Below, in pieces: positions 1 to 5,988 of a stretch of 14,149 nt of DNA. Location: assembly GCA_002294285.1 (NCBI GenBank), contig DBFL01000085.1, positions 7,834 to 21,982 of the forward strand, given 5' to 3'. The translations under genes and the position numbers were made by a program. Origin of the DNA: Candidatus Neomicrothrix sp. UBA881 (GTDB lineage Bacteria; Actinomycetota; Acidimicrobiia; Acidimicrobiales; MedAcidi-G1). The first letter of the stretch is position 1. Each line of letters opens with the position of its first letter. The notes beneath the pieces were generated by a model. That model saw only the letters and a program-made list of their open reading frames with translations. It did not search any database and had not been told where the DNA came from.

Positions 1-333
1 GCGCGCGTGTTGGATATAAGTTGCAGGTGCTGACCGGGTAATTATTTCCCTGCACATGCCTTTGGGAAATCGAACTCTCTCCCCGTCGATTTTCGCACCA
101 GCATTTTTAAGAAGTTCTAGTGAAGAAGGGTAATCACGAAAATCAATTCCTACTTCCTCAAGTATTATGTCAGCATTGTTTTCAATCAATGCCAGATCAT
201 CTTCCGAAATGATTTCATAAGGAGGAATCATGCGTGTCAAATAGGGAGTTGAATTACCTGCAGTATTTTCTTCTCTTGCTGCTCGGCGCGCTTCTCTTCC
301 TCCGGCTCTTCGTCTCGGGGGTGTTTCAGTCAT
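1..333 (-). CDS. MttB-superfamily methyltransferase (quaternary/tertiary amine:corrinoid), N-terminal part, cut by the window edge
   Basis: Only the first 111 codons are present; the frame is open to position 1. The protein begins with an Arg-rich head (MTETPPRRRAGGREARRAAR), followed by PYLTRMIPPYEIISEDDLALI and a segment with EEVGIDF, AGAKIDGERVRFP and CREII. This is the usual N-terminus of the trimethylamine methyltransferase-like family (COG5598/MttB superfamily). Members transfer a methyl from a quaternary or tertiary amine to a cognate corrinoid protein; characterised non-pyrrolysine members act on glycine betaine (MtgB of Desulfitobacterium), proline betaine or carnitine. The pyrrolysine position lies beyond the edge, so whether this member has an in-frame amber codon cannot be seen. 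The ATG lies inside the end of the activator gene (8-bp overlap, ATGACTGA), with a purine-rich AAAGAAAGAAAAAAG before it, implying translational coupling. Glycine betaine is the favoured substrate because of the dimethylglycine-dehydrogenase-like gene across the divergent promoter; that is inference. Confidence 0.88.
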   Translation of the reverse strand, partial: MTETPPRRRAGGREARRAAREENTAGNSTPYLTRMIPPYEIISEDDLALIENNADIILEEVGIDFRDYPSSLELLKNAGAKIDGERVRFPKGMCREIITRSAPATYIQHAR

Positions 334-2329
334 CTTTTTTCTTTCTTTGCGTACGTCTTGTTCTTTTTAGCGAAGTTAATTCGCTTTTTGGCGGCAGATC
401 AACATATGTGTTAAGGAACGGGTATTCGGCGGTTTTGTGAGGGACAGCCATAGCTTCAATAAAATGTTCCTGAAAAGCGGGTTCGGTTGCAATTTCGATT
501 TTTTCAATGTTTTCAACAGTTTTCTGAATTTCGCGCCGTGATTTTTGTGAAAGTAGTGCTAGCAGAGCTCCAGATCCTGCTGCATTACCTACAGAAGAAA
601 CTTTTTCTTTTCTACAGTCAGGAATTAACCCCAAAATTGTGGCGCGCATAGTATCTATATGGCTACCAAAGGCACCAGCTAGCTGTATTGAGTCGATTTG
701 GTCAGTTTCTAAATAATCCATCAAAAGTCTAATTCCGGCGTAAAGTGCTGCTTTAGCCAACTGAACAGCTCTTACGTCGTTTTGGGTGATGAGGATTCTT
801 TTGTCAATATCAGAAGCCTCGTACAGGACATAAGAAAAAGTTCTTCCATCAGATTCTATATATTTTGAAGAATTTGTTCCTTCTCCTCCGATAACACCAT
901 CTGCAGTCATTAACCTTGCTAAAAACAATTCTGCAATAACTTCTATTATTCCTGAGCCACAAATTCCTGTAACACCGGTTTTTAAAATTTCATTTGAAAA
1001 CTCTTCTTCATCTGACCACGCATCTACTCCTATTACTTTGAAGCGTGCCTTTCCATCTTTTGGATCTATTCTGACTCGCTCTATTGCACCAGGAGTTGCT
1101 CTTTGACCGCTGCTAATTTGTGCACCTTCGAAAGCAGGTCCAGTTGGACTTGAAGCTGCGAGAATTCTGCCCTTTCCTGATAATACGATTTCTGCATTTG
1201 TGCCTACATCGACTACCAGGTTGATTCCATCATTTAATTGAGGTTTTGTTGCGAGAAGAACACCTGCAGTATCAGCTCCAACATGGCCAGCTATACAGGG
1301 AAGGACGTGAACGCGTGTCGCCGAATGTGCATTGATAAATAAATCATCAGCGGGGATGTCTATAGCCTTATCTTCAAACAAAGTAAAAGGAGCTACACCT
1401 AAAGGAGTTGGGTCATAGCCAAGAAACAAGTGATGCATTATTGGATTCCCAACCAGTGTGATTTCAAAAACATCTTCGCGTTTTGTATTTGAATTTACAC
1501 ACAACTCTCCTACAAGATTATCTATTGCCCCTTGAACAGCTTCAGTTAATTCTTCTTTACCATTTTCATTCATCATCACGTATGAAACTCTGCTCATTAA
1601 ATCTTCCCCAAAACGAATTTGTGGGTTCATTATTCCTGCGCTAGATAGAACCTCTCCTGAAAGAAGATCACATAGGTGACCTGCGATTGTTGTTGATCCA
1701 ACGTCGATTGCAATTCCAAAAACTTGATCTCGAAATCCAGACCAGATACCAACGACCGTTTTTTTGTCTCTAACAATTGCTGTGAAAGTGCCATCAGAAG
1801 TTGGTAGTTGATCTTCAACAATTTCATTCGCTAAATCACTCAGTTTCCATTGTTTTTCCAGAGCATTGATTAGTTCACTTGAAGAGGGGACACTATTTTT
1901 ATTTTCTACTTCTAAGAAATGCAGAGAAATAACTGGGTCTAAATGTAAATCAGATAAATCTATATTTTTTCGAACTACTTGTTTATGTATTTGACTATCT
2001 GGAGGAACATCAACTACTAGGTCACCAAGGATTCTTGCTGAACATGCAAGACGTCTATTTTTTTCAAGTTTTTTTCGTCCTTTATATTGAGTTTCAACAT
2101 CACCTCTAGCGCTGATATTGCTTTCAGATGACGTGATGGTGTGTTTAGCAAAATCACCGAAAGTAGGTTCAATCTGACAACGGCCACAAATTCCACGACC
2201 ACCACAAACTGAATCAAGGTCTACACCAAGTGCTCTAGCAGCTTCAAGTAGGGTTATGTCATTTTCAAAGTAATCGCGATGACCAGATGGTGTAAAAACA
2301 ATTAGGCTTTCTTTTTTTTCGATTTCCAT
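326..2329 (-). CDS. RACo-like reductive activator of corrinoid protein ([2Fe-2S] ferredoxin domain + ASKHA ATPase)
   Basis: 667 residues, the usual length for the DUF4445/RACo family. These cytoplasmic proteins use ATP and a low-potential electron to return oxidised Co(II) cobalamin on the corrinoid partner to active Co(I). Residues 1-110 are a plant-type [2Fe-2S] ferredoxin domain with Cys42, Cys48, Cys51 and Cys96 (C-X5-C-X2-C...C). After a linker, an actin/hexokinase-like fold shows IDVGSTT (208-214), GNPIMHH (294-300), DVGTNAEI (374-381), CGSGI (457-461), LAGAFG (550-555) and GNAAGSGA (581-588). The [2Fe-2S] spacing matches RACo of acetogens rather than the double [4Fe-4S] RamA of methanogens. 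The C-terminus ends in a Lys/Arg-rich tail (655-665). The gene follows the methyltransferase gene by 21 bases with no clear Shine-Dalgarno, and overlaps the MttB-like gene. The family call is strong; the specific partner (the corrinoid protein of this operon) is inferred from linkage. Confidence 0.93.
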   Translation of the reverse strand: MEIEKKESLIVFTPSGHRDYFENDITLLEAARALGVDLDSVCGGRGICGRCQIEPTFGDFAKHTITSSESNISARGDVETQYKGRKKLEKNRRLACSARILGDLVVDVPPDSQIHKQVVRKNIDLSDLHLDPVISLHFLEVENKNSVPSSSELINALEKQWKLSDLANEIVEDQLPTSDGTFTAIVRDKKTVVGIWSGFRDQVFGIAIDVGSTTIAGHLCDLLSGEVLSSAGIMNPQIRFGEDLMSRVSYVMMNENGKEELTEAVQGAIDNLVGELCVNSNTKREDVFEITLVGNPIMHHLFLGYDPTPLGVAPFTLFEDKAIDIPADDLFINAHSATRVHVLPCIAGHVGADTAGVLLATKPQLNDGINLVVDVGTNAEIVLSGKGRILAASSPTGPAFEGAQISSGQRATPGAIERVRIDPKDGKARFKVIGVDAWSDEEEFSNEILKTGVTGICGSGIIEVIAELFLARLMTADGVIGGEGTNSSKYIESDGRTFSYVLYEASDIDKRILITQNDVRAVQLAKAALYAGIRLLMDYLETDQIDSIQLAGAFGSHIDTMRATILGLIPDCRKEKVSSVGNAAGSGALLALLSQKSRREIQKTVENIEKIEIATEPAFQEHFIEAMAVPHKTAEYPFLNTYVDLPPKSELTSLKRTRRTQRKKKDD

Positions 2330-2350
2330 AAGGTCATGTTTCTGTTTGAG

Positions 2351-3244
2351 TTATGTCGGATTTCTTCTACGTCCAGTTCTTCTAGCCCTAGTTGAGGGAT
2401 CTGATTCACGATGTTTATCTATCCATGTAGCACAGTTAGCATCTTGTCCAGAAAGAACGTCAGCAGCCTGGATAGCCGTTCTGACCTCATCATGAAGTGG
2501 GTTCATAATTGCGGAGGTCATTCCATGTGAAATAGCCATAGATAAAAATGCACCTGTAATTGCATGTCGATTAGGAAGCCCGAAACTTACATTAGAAGCG
2601 CCACAGGTGGTATTAACCCCAAGCTCTTCTCTAAGTCGTCTGACCAAAGTGAAGACCTGATTTCCTGCGTTTGCCAAGGCTCCTATTGGCATAACTAAAG
2701 GATCGACTACTACATCATGAGCAGGAATTCCATGATCGGCTGCTCTTTCTACTATTTTTTTTGCAACCATAAATCGCACTTCGGGGTCCTCAGAAATACC
2801 GGTTTCGTCATTAGATATTGCAACGACGGCAGCCTCTCTGGAAGCTACTAGAGGTAGAACCCTTTCAAGCACTTCTTCTTCACCGGTTACAGAATTAATG
2901 AGTGGTTTTCCCTCATAAACAGAAATGCCAGCCTCTAGAGCTTCAATAATGGATGAATCAATCGATAGTGGAACGTCTGTCACGGCTTGAACAGTTTGAA
3001 TAGCTTTTGCAAGTAGTGCAGGTTCATCTGCGAGAGGTATCCCGGCATTTACATCAAGCATGTGGGCGCCTGCCTCTACCTGTGCAATGGCGTCTGCTTC
3101 GACTCGAGTAAAGTCATCATTTTTCATTTCTTCTGCAAGAAGTTTTCGGCCAGTTGGGTTTATTCTCTCACCTATCATTACAAAAGGTTGACCAAAGCCT
3201 ATAACTACTTCCTTAGAAGCTGAGCTAATTATTGTTTGAGTCAT
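2351..3244 (-). CDS. methyltetrahydrofolate:corrinoid methyltransferase (pterin-binding, MtgA/AcsE type)
   Basis: 297 residues forming a single pterin-binding TIM barrel. In this setting it should take the methyl from methyl-Co(III) on the corrinoid protein and give it to tetrahydrofolate, as MtgA does in glycine-betaine-using Desulfitobacterium; AcsE and the MetH folate domain run the same chemistry the other way. Visible signatures are GERINPTG (25-32), LDVNAG (63-68), SIDSS (94-98), NSVTGE (117-122), DPLVMPIG (181-188) and GASNVSFGLPNR (215-226). The C-terminus carries a basic tail, ARRTGRRRNPT (287-297), beyond the barrel. The ATG overlaps the preceding stop as ATGA and has a good GGAG four bases upstream (3249-3252), which fixes the start. 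Identity as a folate-dependent corrinoid methyltransferase is well supported; the direction of methyl flow is inferred from the neighbours. Confidence 0.93.
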   Translation of the reverse strand: MTQTIISSASKEVVIGFGQPFVMIGERINPTGRKLLAEEMKNDDFTRVEADAIAQVEAGAHMLDVNAGIPLADEPALLAKAIQTVQAVTDVPLSIDSSIIEALEAGISVYEGKPLINSVTGEEEVLERVLPLVASREAAVVAISNDETGISEDPEVRFMVAKKIVERAADHGIPAHDVVVDPLVMPIGALANAGNQVFTLVRRLREELGVNTTCGASNVSFGLPNRHAITGAFLSMAISHGMTSAIMNPLHDEVRTAIQAADVLSGQDANCATWIDKHRESDPSTRARRTGRRRNPT

Positions 3245-3573
3245 TTTTCTCCTTTAGGTGATGACATACTTTCATCTGTTTCAATACCGCCTTGTTTCAC
3301 AAGCTTTTCAAGTCTTTCCACTGGGTAGGCATTTTCTATAGCAGAAGCTTCGTTAGCAACTATTGAAGCAAGTTCATCGTCACAATCAAATGTTTTTCTG
3401 TTCCATTGAGCAATATAGCTATCAGTGTCGGTTAGACCTGCAACGGATGCTGCACGATCTATAGCATGTTGGAAACGTGCATCCAAAAGTGCTTTTTCAC
3501 GTACTCGTCCTTTTTGAGCTGTCACCTGAGCAGGTATGTCACGCCAGTAAATTGTTATAAGTTTCGCGCTCAT
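3241..3573 (-). CDS. small protein of the Pfam 'virulence factor' family, linked to corrinoid methyltransferases
   Basis: 110 residues, soluble, with no signal peptide or membrane segment. The N-terminus contains the family hallmark IYWRDIPAQV (8-17), followed by AQKGR and a helical region with RFQHAIDRAA and DTDSYIAQWNRK; the C-terminal third is acidic. From memory of the family, proteins with this YWRDIPAQV start occur next to MttB-like, corrinoid and methyltetrahydrofolate methyltransferase genes in alphaproteobacteria. The automatic label 'virulence factor' is therefore almost certainly misleading. Its biochemical role is unknown to me; an accessory or assembly role in the methyltransferase complex is inference. 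The gene sits 9 bases behind the DUF1638 gene and its stop overlaps the next ATG (ATGA), so it is produced together with the methyltransferase. The Shine-Dalgarno is weak, suggesting re-initiation after the upstream gene. Confidence 0.85.
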   Translation of the reverse strand: MSAKLITIYWRDIPAQVTAQKGRVREKALLDARFQHAIDRAASVAGLTDTDSYIAQWNRKTFDCDDELASIVANEASAIENAYPVERLEKLVKQGGIETDESMSSPKGEK

Positions 3574-3582
3574 TTGATCAAA

Positions 3583-4218
3583 CTATTCTTTGGTTGAGTT
3601 GCTTAACTCGGTTTTTTTGTCTTTTGTTTGCAAAGAGATTATTTCCGTTTCAAAATCACCATAACCAGTTCTTAAAACTACAAGATCTAGACCCAATTTT
3701 TTTGCTGATTCTCTAGCTTTTTCTTCAAGCACAGGGTCATCAGTCTGAGCAAGATAAACGACTCGCGTATAGTTGCCGAAGTATTCATTTAGAAGTTCTG
3801 GATGGGTATCTAGCCATAGTGCTTTAATAACCAGCCTTTCAAAATGTTTGACAAGAAAATCAGTTAAGTAGAAGGAACCAATTTCGTTTTCTTGAAGGTT
3901 TGCGAAATTGTTTTTACCGGCAAAAAATTCATAACAGTGAGCTCCTGAAAGCCTTTCTACTCCAAATTTTTCACAAATTTCATCAACTTTCCCACCGGTT
4001 CCACAATCTGCGTATCCCACGAATATTTGGTCGTAGTCTTTTGTTGTTTTTTGAATTCTTTCTTCCAAAGCCCCGGGAATCTTTTCAGGAGAATTGTGAT
4101 AAGAAGCTGGCAGACACTCAACTTCTATGTGTTCAAGATTATTAAATGAGATTACTTCAGACAGTTCGCGCGATAGAGCTCCACATGCGATTATTAGAGT
4201 CTTTTTTTGGGTGGACAT
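3583..4218 (-). CDS. DUF1638 domain protein of the corrinoid operon
   Basis: 211 residues, cytoplasmic, matching the DUF1638 family by its IIACGAL opening (9-15), the LPASYHNSPEKIP segment (36-48), the GYADCGTGG motif (68-76) and GAHCYEFFAG (92-101). Cys12, Cys72 and Cys95 lie in the conserved motifs; Cys35 and Cys82 are further cysteines. The recurring Cys/His-rich motifs suggest a metal or cofactor site, but no function is established that I know of. DUF1638 genes are recurrent neighbours of corrinoid methyltransferase genes in anaerobes and in aerobic proteobacteria, and here one sits between the corrinoid protein (20-base gap) and the small 'virulence factor' gene. The last 20 residues are charged and probably disordered. 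Roles in cobalamin loading, corrinoid repair or redox sensing would fit the context but are inference. Confidence 0.87.
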   Translation of the reverse strand: MSTQKKTLIIACGALSRELSEVISFNNLEHIEVECLPASYHNSPEKIPGALEERIQKTTKDYDQIFVGYADCGTGGKVDEICEKFGVERLSGAHCYEFFAGKNNFANLQENEIGSFYLTDFLVKHFERLVIKALWLDTHPELLNEYFGNYTRVVYLAQTDDPVLEEKARESAKKLGLDLVVLRTGYGDFETEIISLQTKDKKTELSNSTKE

Positions 4219-4238
4219 AGATGGATCAAAATCAGCAA

Positions 4239-4955
4239 TTAAGCGGAAGCAGATGCTCTACGTTCAGAGATCAGTCTTTTCGCCGTATCGGCAGCAACTG
4301 CTGCATCACGGCAGTAAGCATCCGCCCCGATTGCTTCACCAAATTCTTCATTTAACGGGGCACCTCCTACGATTACGAGGTACTCCTCCCGAAGACTTTT
4401 CTCTTCGAGGGTTTCAATGACAACTTTCATGTATGGCATTGTGGTCGTCAAAAGGGCTGACATGCCTAGAATGTCTGGTTTGTGTTCATCTAATGCACCA
4501 AGAAATTCTTCAACATCGGTATTGATTCCTAGATCGATTACTTCAAATCCAGCTCCCTCGAGCATCATGCCAACGAGATTTTTTCCAATATCGTGGATAT
4601 CTCCTTTGACTGTTCCAATAACTACTTTTCCAATAGGTTCTGCACCTGTTTCTGCCAAGAGTGGACGAAGAATGGCCATGCCAACTTTCATTGCATTTGC
4701 TGCCAAAAGGACTTCAGGAACAAATAAGATGCCGTCGCGGAAGTCTTCGCCGACGATTTTCATTCCAGCAACTAGAGCATCATCGAGTACTTTTTTTGCT
4801 TCCCATCCTCTAGACAAAAGAATTTCTGTTCCTTCTCCTATTTCGTCACCCAAGCCGTCATAAAGGTCATCATGCATTTGTGCAACTAAATCATCATCAG
4901 AAAGACTTGAAAGATCTATATCTTCAATTTCAGAATTGTTCGTCTCTTCGCTCAT
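4239..4955 (-). CDS. methyl-carrying corrinoid protein (B12-binding, MtgC/MttC type)
   Basis: 238 residues with the standard two-domain layout. A helical cap comes first (about 20-105), with GEGTEILLSRGWEAKKVLDDAL and FVPEVLLAANAMKVGM, followed by a Rossmann-like B12 domain (108-230). The cobalt-ligating signature D-X-H-X-X-G is present as D119, H121 and G124 (KGDIHDIGKNLV). Further cobalamin-binding elements are SALLTTTMPYM (167-177) and VGGAPLNEEF (196-205). It shuttles the methyl between the MttB-like enzyme and the folate methyltransferase. The first 25 residues are an acidic extension, in contrast to the basic tails of its presumed partners. It is the first gene of the minus-strand operon, with GGAG about seven bases before the ATG, and faces the IclR gene across 154 bases. 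Family assignment is strong; the substrate is set by the MttB-like partner. Confidence 0.96.
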   Translation of the reverse strand: MSEETNNSEIEDIDLSSLSDDDLVAQMHDDLYDGLGDEIGEGTEILLSRGWEAKKVLDDALVAGMKIVGEDFRDGILFVPEVLLAANAMKVGMAILRPLLAETGAEPIGKVVIGTVKGDIHDIGKNLVGMMLEGAGFEVIDLGINTDVEEFLGALDEHKPDILGMSALLTTTMPYMKVVIETLEEKSLREEYLVIVGGAPLNEEFGEAIGADAYCRDAAVAADTAKRLISERRASASA

Positions 4956-5109
4956 TTGAACTCCGATCTAACTAAAACCATTTTTGATATTTTCCGTTAT
5001 GTGGGAAAGCATTATTCTCTATAATTTAACATTTTGGTTGCTAAAATTCATGTTTTGCGATTTTCTTCCCACATGCCGGTAAATTATTTTTACGCTAAAA
5101 AGGCACAAA
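4956..5109. promoter_or_regulatory. divergent promoter region between the corrinoid operon and the IclR/dehydrogenase operon
   Basis: This 154-base AT-rich spacer is the only long non-coding stretch separating the two oppositely oriented operons, so both main promoters should lie here. On the plus strand TATAAT (5020-5025) is a perfect -10 match, with only a poor -35 around 4997-5002. On the minus strand AATAAT (5016-5011) is a weaker -10 candidate. A plus-strand AAAAGG lies upstream of the IclR ATG and a minus-strand GGAG upstream of the corrinoid gene ATG. The inverted repeat described separately frames the centre. Promoter placement is inferred from sequence only. Confidence 0.65.
4999..5074. 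promoter_or_regulatory. paired inverted 9-bp sites, candidate operator for the IclR regulator
   Basis: ATGTGGGAA at 4999-5007 is repeated exactly in inverted orientation as TTCCCACAT at 5066-5074, with 58 bases between. The left arm overlaps the expected -35 of the plus-strand promoter and would sit near the start site of a minus-strand promoter. The right arm lies downstream of the putative plus start. The GC-rich core stands out in an AT-rich spacer. IclR-family regulators commonly bind their own divergent promoter region, so these arms are candidate binding half-sites. The repeat is seen directly; the role is inference. Confidence 0.5.
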
Positions 5110-5859
5110 ATGTCCACAGTTCAAAGTATTGATAGGGCTTTTCAAATTCTTCGAGAATTATCTGAGAAAGCCGGAGGAATAACTGATATATCAAGACGTG
5201 TGGGATTACCAACATCAACTGTTGCACGTTTGTTGTCAGCTTTAGAAGAGTCAGATGTAATAGAGCGCGTAGCGGGTGGATACGAGTACAAACTTGGTCC
5301 TCGGATTCTTCAAATGGCTACCCAATCAAATCAAAATGAAACTCTTTTATCTATGGCAAGGCCTCATATGGTTAATTTGGTAGAAAAATTGTACGAAAAT
5401 GCAGGCCTTTCGGTTCCTAGCGGCTATGAAGTTCAGTATTTGGGACAGGTTAACTGTGCTAACCCAGTCCAAATACGTGATTGGACTGGGACACGGTTAC
5501 CAATGCATGTAGTCCCATCCGGTTTAGTTTCATTAGCTCACTTGCCTATTGAAACTGTTCAGATGTTTTTAGATAGAAAATTGGAAAGATTTACAACGAA
5601 TACTGTTGTAAATAAGAATGAAGTTTTACAGCGCTTAGAAAAAATCAAAGAAGAGGGATTTTGCTGGTGTATTGAAGAGTTTTCTGAGGGAATTAATTCT
5701 GTTGCGGCTCCGGTTTTTTCAAAAGATAGAAATGTTATTGGAGCACTGCATGTTCATGGTCCAAGTTATAGGTTTCCGGATAAAGCGACGAAAAAGATAG
5801 TTTCGAATTTGGTACTTAAAGAAGCGAAGAAAATGTCGCAAGAACTAAGTCAGAAATAA
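5110..5859 (+). CDS. IclR-family transcriptional regulator
   Basis: 249 residues, normal IclR length. Residues 1-70 form the winged helix-turn-helix (SIDRAFQILRELSE, then ITDISRRVGLPTSTVARLLSALEE and YKLGPRILQMA). Residues about 80-245 are the GAF-like effector domain, with the typical EGFCWCIEEFSEGINSVAAPVF and a closing GALHVHGPSYRF. Family members bind small organic acids or related catabolites and control adjacent catabolic operons. Here it lies divergent to the corrinoid operon and 129 bases upstream of the dehydrogenase gene, so it probably controls both arms in response to the betaine or a demethylation product. The ligand is unknown. The ATG has AAAAGG seven bases upstream, and MSTVQSIDRA is a typical IclR beginning. 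Confidence 0.95.
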   Translation: MSTVQSIDRAFQILRELSEKAGGITDISRRVGLPTSTVARLLSALEESDVIERVAGGYEYKLGPRILQMATQSNQNETLLSMARPHMVNLVEKLYENAGLSVPSGYEVQYLGQVNCANPVQIRDWTGTRLPMHVVPSGLVSLAHLPIETVQMFLDRKLERFTTNTVVNKNEVLQRLEKIKEEGFCWCIEEFSEGINSVAAPVFSKDRNVIGALHVHGPSYRFPDKATKKIVSNLVLKEAKKMSQELSQK

Positions 5860-5949
5860 TATTACTTCTTGCCGAATCAGACTTATTTAAGATTAATTAG
5901 GTAACCTTTCACGTTCGGTTTATTACATTTTTTTGCAAATAATAAGGAG

Positions 5950-5974
5950 AGACTAAGTATTTATTACTGAGTCT
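5950..5974 (+). promoter_or_regulatory. hairpin/pseudopalindrome just upstream of the dehydrogenase ribosome binding site
   Basis: AGACTAAGTA (5950-5959) and TACTGAGTCT (5965-5974) form a ten-base inverted repeat with a single central mismatch and a five-base TTTAT loop. It ends three bases before the Shine-Dalgarno AGGAG (5978-5982) of the GTG-started dehydrogenase. No T-run follows, so it is not a classical terminator. It could be an mRNA structure affecting translation or stability, or a protein-binding palindrome for the IclR regulator. The structure is visible; the role is inference. Confidence 0.45.
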
Positions 5975-5988
5975 ATTAGGAGTAAATT

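Noticed and set aside
1..333. Pyrrolysine-containing trimethylamine methyltransferase
   Set aside because: The residue position for pyrrolysine is outside the window and no pyl genes are visible, so no claim can be made either way.
3241..3573. Role in virulence suggested by the family name
   Set aside because: No secretion signal, no toxin features, and it is locked inside a one-carbon metabolism operon; the name appears to be an annotation artefact.
4417..4863. 148-codon open frame on the plus strand opposite the corrinoid gene
   Set aside because: It is fully antisense to a well-supported corrinoid protein, has no family resemblance, and its low-complexity Ser/Pro/Thr content is that expected from a mirrored frame.
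5860..5988. Possible glycine riboswitch before the dehydrogenase gene
   Set aside because: The spacer is 129 bases, too short for a tandem glycine riboswitch plus expression platform, and I see no conserved aptamer core; only the local hairpin is supported.
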